From Rhynochetos jubatus (taxonomy: Eukaryota; Chordata; Aves; Eurypygiformes; Rhynochetidae), in the NCBI GenBank assembly GCA_027574665.1, contig CM050654.1:12766142-12830141 (forward strand): 64,000 bases of DNA, in the 5' to 3' direction. Both the position numbers and the translations under genes were made by a program. The stretch's first letter is position 1. Each line of letters opens with the position of its first letter. Positions 36,701-64,000 of the stretch are shown piece after piece. The notes beneath the pieces are model-generated. The model saw only the letters and a list, made by a program, of their open reading frames with translations, was not told where the DNA came from and did no database searches.

Positions 36701-38680
36701 TGTGCCTCGATGGGGAGAAACCTCGTCTAAGTGCTGAACAGAGACCAGCGTCTCTTACTGGAACTAGTATAACCAGTTGTAAAAGTAGGAGGAAGTCTTT
36801 GTGGTGGCCACCGATTTTTATAAAAGACAGAAAAATGTATCTTTCCCTGCTGCTATTTCCCTGTGAAAATACAGTGCTTTTCTGCGTCACAGCCACCGTC
36901 GCTGTGATGCTCCATTCAAACCCAGAGACTTTTGCAAAGCCTGGGCCCTCTCCAACCTGTTGACTGATCACCTGGTTCACTTAATTTGTAATAGTCTGTG
37001 TTTCATACGTAGTTATTGTTCAAAATATGTTGCATATGGCTGCAGAATCCTTAATTTCTCTGCTTCCAAAATTACAGCTTGTAACATGCCAGACTGCATA
37101 GGCCACCAGAAGTCCTTTAAAAAAGGTGATGTAAGAATGAGTATCTTGTGGTTTCTCTAAAAGTTTTAAGGTGCTGCCAAGGACAAGGAATGATGTAGAG
37201 ATAAGAGGTACTCATTTAAAAAATGATGTCACGATATATTCAGAGGCACAATAAAAGAGTTGATTTCCAAAGTGCGTTTTGTAAGAAGGATTTATTTTAA
37301 GTGATTTCATGATGAAACATGGTCTTAAACAAAATAGAGATCAGTATGAAAATAAAATTATACACAGAAAAATCTTTTCCCCAAATGTTTTTGAATAGCA
37401 GGAAATACAACACAACAGTCCTGTATTGAACTGAGTAGGTAATTATGCAAAGCTGTGAGCAGTCAAACACTACAGTATATTCCCTGGGCACAAGGAAAGA
37501 CCATGTGCCCCTGTAACACACTCCGCGTGTTGTGTATCTGCGCTCTCTGCCTCCAAGAAAAGAAGTGAAATGATGCAATGTAAATGGAGAAAAGGACATA
37601 CACCATGTGAATGCCTGAAGCACATATTCCCCATGTAGTGTTTTGGGAAAGACACATACCAAACTCAGAAGAAACTTAAACTGGCTCATAGAAAGATAGA
37701 AAAGCTTGGTATTGTGTTTGATATACAGTCTTGTGAAGACTTAACTGAAAAGAATGGAAAGGATTAAAAAATACATGTTGTGTTCTACTTAAAGCTTAGA
37801 AATAAATACGCACTCTGTAATCCCAGTGCCTGAAATTCTTTAAAAACAAAGAACTTGGTATAAAATTATATCAAGTAATTGTCAAAAACGAGGGAGAGGC
37901 ACCTGTATACCTGTCGGATTCTGGATGCCTGCATCCCCACTACAAAAACGTGTAAAACTACATGCACTTTCAAACGTGCTGAATAACCCGAACTGTAGCC
38001 TCACAAGGGCAAGAATAGTGACCGGCTTGGGGGCGCCAGTATTCCGGAGCACATCGCTCGTTACCTTTTCTGTCTCTGAGGTTGTCCCCTTCCAAACTGT
38101 ACCAGCCCTCACCAGCACAAATGTTCAGTCGTCATACAAAAAGCAGCCTTGCTGATTGGGATTCACGGATGCCCTCAAGGCTATGACACTCCAAGGAAAA
38201 ACAGAGTACGAAGAAAAAGCATCCTCCTAGGATGATTTATGTACTTAATATTATCATTTTCTTCCTCCCTGCAATGCTGATAACGAACAGCAGTCTCCCG
38301 AGTGTTGCAGACTCACTGCAGAAAAATGTCCTGCTGTATGAACTACTGAACCACCACGGTCCAACGTACTACTTGTCTTCTAGTTTAGGACTTGAAGTTT
38401 ATATAACGCAGTTACCATGTTGAAGAAGAAAACTTGCAAGGAATTTTTCTTTTGACTCTTACACTGACCTACCCAATAGTCTTGGCTTTGGAGTAAAGAA
38501 CCGGGTCACCTCTTAGGTAGAGAACCAGATCCTGAAATCCTCCTGCCCTCTTACACAGCATTTTTTTATTTCTAACATCATTAGAGTGTGAGTGATGGCA
38601 AGACTCACATCAGCTTGGCCAAAGCTAACTGGATCACTGAGAATACATTTATTACGTCAAACAAGCTTTAGAAATGTCCC
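33700..38680. other. STK17B-HECW2 intergenic region, part 1
   Basis: No exon or protein family recognised. The stretch at about 35.1-36.5 kb is less AT-rich and could be an old repeat, but I cannot assign it. A divergent non-coding transcript from the STK17B island is possible but unsupported. Confidence 0.5.
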
Positions 38681-38682
38681 GT

Positions 38683-38880
38683 CAATCCCAGAATGACAGA
38701 ACACTCCTTGTGGAAAGTCATGGTTCTTATGTAACCATAACACAAACCCCAACCTAAACCGAACATTTCCATTTTCACACATCTAAACGTTGGGGATTTG
38801 GCCCATCACATTTAAAAGGAAGGTCACCCTCAGTAGTGGTGATTTAACTACTTGGATAGCCCAATGCAGCTAGTAATAAA
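38683..38880 (-). mobile_element. Heavily diverged CR1 fragment
   Basis: CCCAGAATGACAGAACACTC near 38688, then ACCATAACACAAACCCCAAC, and GTGGTGATTTAACTACTTGG near 38838 followed by ATAGCCCAATGCAGC, keep the order of reverse-complemented CR1 3' sequence. Compare GATGGTGACTCAACCACTTC in the copy at 3.6 kb. Boundaries are approximate. Confidence 0.5.
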
Positions 38881-41800
38881 CACAACAGTTACTCGTACAA
38901 ACTTCCAGACACCACCCATATTTTATCTAAAGCCTTCATCTGCCTGAGTAGTCCAAATAAAAAAAAAAAAAACCCCAAACCAATAGAACAAGAAAAAAAC
39001 AACACAGAAGTAAGTTTTCCAATAGTGTACTTTAGATTTTCAGAACTTAATAATTAGGTAAAATATGCCTTGCAGTGACAGTGACACCAGCGTATTTTAG
39101 GATGAATAGACATTTTTCCTGGGTACACTGTCACAGTCTCATTTTCAAGGAAAAAGCATCCCCCTTTAGTAGAGCCAGTGGTCAGCACAGCTCACTGTCC
39201 TACTCCCTGTTTGCAAAGTGCAGTCCGTTTTCTCTCCCGACCCCTTCAGTCTTGTCTCTCAGCACTATTCCATGGTTGTGCTTTGTGTGCTCCTGTCTGC
39301 TGAGTATCTTATCAGTACAGCACTTACAATTACATTCCTTCCTTAGCGTTATTTGAGGTTTCAAAGACGTATTTGCTTATTCATGCAGTACTCGATTTTA
39401 AAACTACTCCGCTCCAGTGTCTGCAGTCAGCACGGCAATCAAATATGACGCCTCAGCAACATCCTCTTTTATTTACCTGCTTTATACTGCTACATCAGTA
39501 TTTCTAACTGTAGAAATTGTAATTATCATTTAAAATGAGAGATGCCAAATAGTCAACTGAGTATTAATTTTGCAGTTCACACTGCAGTTAACGGGCAATG
39601 CAGATATAAAGGAGCTTTTGGAAGAAACCAGTTCACGGGCCGTATGACAAAGCCTCCATCTGTGGAAGGCACAGTCCTCACTAAGGTCATAAACGACCTA
39701 AGCATTGCAAGAAAAATCCCCTGCCTTGTCACTGATTTTGCAAAACCAACATGAAAGGACATTTTACCTTTGGATACCTGACCAACTGTCTTCCAAAAAA
39801 CTTGTATGACTCTTTTTCTTGCACGGCTCGCAATCTAGATATCAGAGTAACTATGATCCTGTCGACTCTCTGGACTGAAGGGAGCTGCTGCTGTTGCAAA
39901 GGACGCCAGTTTAATTCTCGATTTAAAAATAAACAAACCCACTCTGGTAGTATAGCTACCGTCAGCGTAGGTGGTCAGCAATTGTCTCTGGGTGATTGTA
40001 GGATTATGTGCAATTAAAAGGGAGAGGATGGCTGGCCTTTGGAAGGCAGCCCAGAATAAGGGAGACCAGAGTCCTGTGGAGCTTTGCAGGTCTGTACATT
40101 TAAAAGCTGATTATGTTGATGTCAGCACAAAACTATGTTAAATTAGTGGAACAATATACCTCCTGAGTGCTTAGCAAAAGCCCGCTAAGTAAGACAAGGT
40201 TTCTTCTAGTAGGGGCTGAGGGAGAAGTTTCTGGAAGTTCTAAAAAAGAAGCCCCTGAAAAACAAAATGCTGTGTTCATTATTGAGAAGTTTTTAAAGGG
40301 AGGAAGGCTAGCTCAGCTCCTTTTCACGTTCACCATAACTTTAAGAGGGTTGGCAGAAATATAACTGTAGTTAAATTTTTATTGTTATTTTTCTGCAGTG
40401 CAATCTGACTGCATTTATATATAAAGGGAACAAGTTCAAAATTCCAATTATTGACTTAGAAGAGGGCTAATCAATGAGCGTATGTAATTATTTCACAGAG
40501 TCCTCAAGAAATATCTTAATTGCATTTTGATATATACAGATACTACAAAGGACTGTCCATTCCAGGGGAGTCCTTGACTGCCACCCTTTAACCTACAGTC
40601 AGGAGAAGCCTTTCTGAGCACTGACCAGGAGGTCATTATAATGTCACTGCTACTAAACAGACCTCTCGAATTAATCACAAGTTTACATTAAAATACCTAT
40701 GGCAGAACATGGCTCTAAGCAAAGCCTGTGAAGGAGAGCCCTAAATGAAGTTTCAGCCTGAACACCACCTTTCTTTATAGTAAAATTATTTTAGAAAGCA
40801 CTCACATGTTTGAATAAAAACCTTTCCATAGGAATGAACATTTTGAGGAGTAGTAGTCTGGTGCTGAAACTGGTCAGTCTGAAACGGAACAGAAGTGCTA
40901 TGAAGATCGTGGTCTACTCGCAAGAGATGGAAAACATAAACCAACACACAGAGTGAAAACTGTGAGCTTATACAGCCAGCTTTATAACTATGCATACTGC
41001 TAACAAAAATGGGTTGTAAAAAGGCTGTTAGCCTTCTTGGCTTTATAACAAAGTTCTTCTTTTCCCCTGCTGTTGACCTATTGTATATATGTATTTTTCC
41101 AGCAAACAAGCAATTTCAAATTCAACTCCCTAAACTTTTCCTATAAAGTATCTAGGCAAAAAGTTAGACTAGTCCAACAGCAGCTACTCTAGTTGTGCTT
41201 CTAAAATTGTAAAGGATTTTTTACTTGCCATTGGCGAGCTAATCAATCCATAACATTTCTGCAGTTCCGTTTCGTACCGCGTAATTGAGCCAAAACGCAG
41301 AGTGTTTAAGAAGCCAGGTCTGAGTAACTATTCTGAAAATTTGCCTGGAGCTCAGTTTGCTTGCCTGGGGAGGAAAGGATGAGAAGGGGAAACAATAGTG
41401 GTGGCTGAGCGTTTGTACTGTACGGTTAGCGTTAAAGCTGTCATCTTATGACTGGAGACCAAACGTACTGCTCAGTTCCCAAAAATGCTAACAGGAATAA
41501 ATTCTCCTTCCACATAAGAACAATATAATCGGTAATTACAAATTTTCATTTGCTGAAAAGAATTAACTTGCAGTGGGAAATGAACTTATAGAGGCTACTC
41601 AAACACAGCTGCCGCAGATTCCGCTTCTGGGACCAGGAGTTCCCTCAGCCCAGAGCCAGCATGCTTGCAGCGTCTCCGTAAGCCTCTGCTGCAACACTGC
41701 ACGCATTCAGGAAGCATCTGCAACTGGTGCTGCTGAAATCACATTTACCAACCAGATGATACCATTAGGAATGCTTTCAGAAGAAAACTTTTCTTCTTTT

Positions 41801-43410
41801 ACTTTTAAAAGGATTAAAAATACATGAGAAACCACAACACTCTTTTCTTTCCTATAATTTTAAACTGAGCAAACTACCAGTTCGGTGCTCTACCAGTTTA
41901 ACTCGTGCCAGAAACTTTGTCTGATGCCCCGCCAGCACACTGCTGCCTGGATTTTAAGTTCCCCAAAGATAACATGTATTCACCATACATGACCCAAGGT
42001 TAACCGCTTCGGTGTGGAATGTATGTGGTGCCCAGCAGGCCTGTGTACGCAGACAGATTGCACCCTAGATACTCCGAGTCATAGGAACACCTTGTCAGGG
42101 TAGGCTCACAACAAGCTTAATGAAAATGGTGTTTAAAAGCAAAAAAGGCAATTATTTGATAAATTCGAAGGAAGAACGGCAGGCAGGGGGTGGGGGAAAA
42201 GGTTTGCTTCAGGTTAGCAGCACTGGATTTTAGTCTGGATTGAAAAGCTTTCCCGCCTTACCCACAAGATGCTGCTGATGGTGTGATGGAGGTCGCAGAT
42301 GGGCAGCTCCTGCCTGCTGTGGGCAAAGCACTGCTCCCCTAACTGTTGCTGCCCCGCTGATTTTGAGCAGGTAACTGCTGGCTACAGGGTGCCATGTTGC
42401 TTAAATGCAGCGATTATAAGCTTTTCTAGTGTACTTCAGAGAGTTTGGGTTAAACTGACTGCTGGCAGCACCAGGTGAGCAAAGCTGACTGCTTGGCCAG
42501 GGTGCTGGGACCTGGACCAGGTGGGCCTGGCCCTGGGCGCCAGGGACAGAGGCCACTCGCACATCTCATGCTGCCGGGGAGCTGCTTGCCACTGTTTGGC
42601 TAGTGACACATCACTTTCCCGTCAGAGCAGGAAACGTGGGACCCTCACTTGAAATCTTGCGGCCATTTCCCCAGCCAGACACTGCCTGCTGAAGATGCTG
42701 CAGGTTAAGTTAGTACCAGCTGTCATCACGCTGTCGCTGAGGGAATCCTTTGTCTACTTCAGGTTGACGGGCTTATTTTCCCCCTCCCTAAATGCAGAGC
42801 TCCTTAGCACCGTCTGGAAGATCTCTGAGGACATATAGAGCTTTCAGAAAGGCTTCTCAGTCTTGATCAGGTCCCTCATGCCTGCTTCAGCACGTAGTAA
42901 GCAAAAGCACTGTGGTCGCTGTTGGACTCATCTGCGGGACATGGGAGCTGGCTTTCAGTTGGGATACACTTAACAGGAATGGCTTCTCATGCAGAAGGAA
43001 CAATATTCATGCAGCAGGCAGGACATGTGGGTATTTGAGCTCAGGCTTCCCTTCCTATACTCCCTCCCTGCTCATCTCTTCAGAGCAGCAGCATCACTTG
43101 TATCAACACAAAGAGCTGGCCAAGTCCTCCAGACACTGTAGGTAGCCGTATCTGGGCAGCTAACTCCTCACCACGTTAAATAGCTTTTTTCTGGAGTCCC
43201 CCAGGTGATGTTGGCAGGAAAGGAGGAAGCACAGCAGCTTCTCCTCAGTCTCGCTCAGTCTTAATGCTACAGGAATTCTAGATTTTTTTTGGACAGACAG
43301 CTGTCCCACTGGTGACCCTGTCATATCTTTACAGAAGACCAGATAATGAGGACTGATTTCAGTTATTTATAAAAGCATAAATACAGAACAAATATGTGCA
43401 GTAAATATAT
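38880..43410. other. STK17B-HECW2 intergenic region, part 2
   Basis: No gene recognised. The segment at about 42.2-43.3 kb is relatively GC-rich (gggcctggccctgggcgcc near 42520) without CpG density or a family motif. An A-run lies at about 38958. Confidence 0.5.
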
Positions 43411-43414
43411 TTAA

Positions 43415-45969
43415 ATAAAAATTGACAAGATGCATTTATTGTTTTCAATTTGTACAAAAGCATAACTTAAAAGGCAGACTAGTATAAACTTACTTTGTGC
43501 CAAATATTTAAACTTCATTCCAAAGAGTTTCTGGTTCAAAACTTGTAGATACAGTTTCCACCTGGGAAATCTCCTTTTTAGACCACAGATAACACAGTAT
43601 TGTAAAACCAAAACTCTGCAGTCCTTCAACCAAGAAAAAGTTGCATTCTGCTTCGAGTGCCAGAGTTTTAGCTACTCAGTAAATGGATCGTGTGGAACAT
43701 GAGCCATGCTGGAGTGACCTGATGAAAAGTCAGTTTGCCTACTGCTCATTCACCTTCTGAAAAAAGATGCGTGTTAGGATCTGTGACATGCAATCTTAGC
43801 AAAGATTGATAAATATATGTGTGAAAATAGGGTGATATGTTTGGGTTATCTTTGCTACTTCGCAGCAGACAGAAGTAGCATAAGAAAACCTATGTTACTT
43901 AAGCGAGTCCCAGATGTCATGCAGAAGCTCAATTATTCCTGAAATAAAAGAATGTTTGCACTCTGATTTTGCAAGTGGGCTTTCCTTTGCACATGTAACG
44001 TTTTCTCAGCAGGCCTGGAGCATTTTCTCAGTCTTTGCTGCCACCACTACAGCTGCACCTGCCTTCCGACTTGGAGGGTGGAGTGGCATCTTTGCTGGTG
44101 GCATCTCCACAGATGTTCACCTCCACTGGAAAAAATCTCCCCCAAGAACAAGCAGGATATGTCCCCGAGATGCCCTTTCAAGAGCCTCTGCAGTGAGGAC
44201 GTTACTCCAAAAGCTACTTTTCTCACAGAGCAGGGCTTGCTGTGCTTCGGTGCTATCAAGAGGGCTAGCGCAAAGCTAGACACGTGTTCTTGTCATCCAG
44301 TATCCAAGTGCAATGTCATGGAATTTCAAAGTGTGATGGATGCACTGTGTGACAGCAGCTGTGCAAGAAATGGTGCGCAGCTGCGCAAGTGTTCCACAAG
44401 ACCATCTGGAGGAAAGTACCAAAAATAGATGCGAGCAAGCCTCGTGTATTTCGGCAAAATTATGCATGAAGAAATTGGTGTCCATGCAGTGTTTGATATG
44501 CTGTAAAAACTCTTTCAAATCACATTTGATAAGAAAACTATTTATCAGTGAAAATGCAAGCTTAGACACTATGAACAGTTTACATCTTGTAGGTGTTCAC
44601 TGATATGGGACAGTGGCATTATGACCAGGGGGTCACCTTAAAGTAGGTTACTCATGGGTTTCCAAATGGGCTAGTGTTTTATGGTGCTGTACAAATAAAA
44701 AGTTGCGGGGAACATATGAAATATCAGTATTAAACTCTGCATTAAGTTATCCAATGCATGAAAAAATGACCCAGATGCATTTAAAATAAATGCATATTAC
44801 AATATCACATACAGTATTATAAAATTATTACTTATGTGCACAGTCCTGCTATCTACAGACATGGCACCGTGAAGAAAGCCTGGTTCCTAAGCATTTTTAC
44901 AGATACTCCATAGTGATGCAGTTTGCTGTCAGTCGGATCATAATGTCCCTTCAACTTTGGTACATTCAGTGCAAAATATTTTTGGGAGTTTTTCACTCTT
45001 ATAAAAATAAAAGGCATTTTTTTCCCCTTGAAAGTGCTTAAAGAATAAACACTAGCAGAATGTCTGTTCAAGCATGGAAAGTGACAAAAAAAGAAATAGC
45101 ATTTTAGTTTGCTCGTTTCCTGTTTACACTCTAAGAAACATAACATAACGAACCTATAAAAATAAACAGAAGTCACCGTGTTAGGGTTTTTTCCTGATAT
45201 GCTGTGATAAATTGCTAGTTTCTTCTTAAAACAGTTTCCATGCAGTATAAATCATAAAATCAGTCTTATTAAGTTCATTATAACAGCTCATCTTTTCTCA
45301 TACATGCCACCGGCAAACACATTTCCACAAACCTCCTTAACACAAGCCGTCGTTGTTACATCCTTCATTGCTGACTTTCCTTCCAATTCGCTGCTGCCCC
45401 TGGAACTTGAGCTCTGTGGTGCACACCATGCAGCCACTCGTCGTCTTAGGTAAAGCGAGTACTGGATGTGCTGTTATAACATCGGGCATAAAGTAATGTA
45501 CCTTCAGGAACTGAAAAAAACGTATTTATTGTATGATTTTTTGATCATTTACTGGGTAGGTAAGGGGCTGCATGATTTCACATTTCCACTTGAATTTTCG
45601 ATTCAACAGCTTGGATGAAATCCAGGTTTCGGGTACATGTCAGTTTTGCAGTAGCCAGGTTGATCACAACATGGGATCACATTTCTCCTTTGCTCAGAAC
45701 ATAAATTTAAGAAGTTTGGCCATCTTGAAAAACCATGGATTGCAAGACGTGGTTTTCCCTGCACATCAGCCACACTCTAGTTTCACTGTAGAGAATTCTG
45801 CCACTACCACAAAGCTTTTTCATTGCTTCATAAGCTCTTTCATGGATCTCATTATTTGAATTGCACCGTGAAACAATTTTCCTCTAGGAAATACAATACA
45901 AACGCTCATTCATTCCTTGAGAAGACAGATCCACAACAGTCCAATGAGCTGGGCACTGTGGTTTGTGTA
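43415..45969 (-). other. HECW2: HECW2 3' UTR (inferred)
   Basis: AT-rich sequence after the stop codon, up to the candidate distal poly(A) signal. No other gene is seen here. The true end could be at the proximal signal near 45525 or further left. Confidence 0.45.
43435..43440 (-). promoter_or_regulatory. HECW2: HECW2 candidate distal poly(A) signal
   Basis: AATAAA on the minus strand with AT-rich flanks, 2.5 kb past the HECW2 stop. Another AATAAA at 45525-45530, followed by an eight-T run in the transcribed sense, could serve as a proximal site. Confidence 0.45.
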
Positions 45970-63476
<17,507 letters not shown>

Positions 63477-64000
63477 CTACTTTAGATTTCAATAAAATGT
63501 TTCTCATAAAGTAGCGTAGTTTTATCTTTTCTACGCTGGTTCTTCCTTAAGGGCTTCAGTGGGAAAGGTCCTAAAGTGGGCATTTTCATTAAGTTTAAAA
63601 TCCTTCTGTAAGGCTGGGCTTCTAAACCAGTCTTACTGTAAGCAAGAACCTAACCTTTTTTGTAAAAATCCATCTCTTAACAAGGAAAAAGATAAAAACG
63701 TGGGAAAGTGACTGAACAGTAACTCCCGAATCACACCCCCCTACATTATCCCCAGTGTAAGTGTGACAGGACAAAAAGTCTAGAAGGAATGGCAATTGTT
63801 CGTCCAAACCCAGACTGAAGCATCACATGTGAAAACACAACGTAACTTCGAAAAGGAAAAATTCTCACACTGAGGAAGTGTCATAAAGATCTAAAATAAG
63901 AGGTGAAATAATCACCCTGAAACATTTTATCTTCTGCCAAAAAAACTGTGTCTAATGAGTTTCCTGAAATTTGGCTTGCTTTGTATTCAAATACTGCTTT

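Noticed and set aside
45347-45480. Minus-strand stretch reading SGCMVCTTELKFQGQQRIGR before a stop, first considered as the HECW2 last exon
   Set aside because: It has no HECT similarity. The true last exon, with [11 protein letters not shown], is at 45970-46081, so this falls in the 3' UTR.

Overview
The window looks like avian nuclear DNA. The genes are split by short introns, GT-AG splice junctions are intact, two CpG-rich promoters lie in otherwise AT-rich sequence, and the recognisable interspersed repeats are CR1-type LINEs. No prokaryotic, plasmid or viral gene organisation is visible. The species cannot be named from this sequence.

Three protein-coding genes lie in tandem, all on the minus strand. 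(1) At about 1-10.9 kb is the 5' end of DNAH7, an axonemal inner-arm dynein heavy chain. It starts at a CpG-rich first exon (ATG at 10677), and nine coding segments (about 325 residues) are present before the gene leaves the left edge. (2) At about 15.8-33 kb is a complete STK17B (DRAK2), a DAPK-family serine/threonine kinase. Seven coding exons join without a frame break into 372 codons plus stop, followed by a 3' UTR of about 2.6 kb; its CpG island is at 32.0-33.7 kb. (3) At about 43.4-64 kb is the 3' part of HECW2 (NEDL2). Nine exons encode essentially the whole catalytic HECT ubiquitin-ligase domain, followed by a probable 3' UTR; the 5' part lies beyond the right edge. The order and orientation DNAH7-STK17B-HECW2 match what I recall for human chromosome 2q32-q33, so this is conserved synteny and not a co-regulated operon. 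The three products act separately: ciliary motility, kinase signalling and apoptosis, and ubiquitylation.

Between and inside the genes are at least six CR1 remnants in both orientations, one 31-bp tandem duplication, some homopolymer and simple repeats, and G-rich tracts. The intergenic stretches at 10.9-15.0 kb and 33.7-43.4 kb hold no gene I can recognise. Exon boundaries were set by matching reading phase across GT-AG junctions and by recalled homology. Promoter, UTR and polyadenylation calls are inferences. I found no convincing undescribed system. The most useful second-look items are a Thr in place of the usual Pro in the kinase activation-segment GTPEY motif, an RFX X-box-like palindrome upstream of DNAH7, and the layout of the STK17B CpG island.
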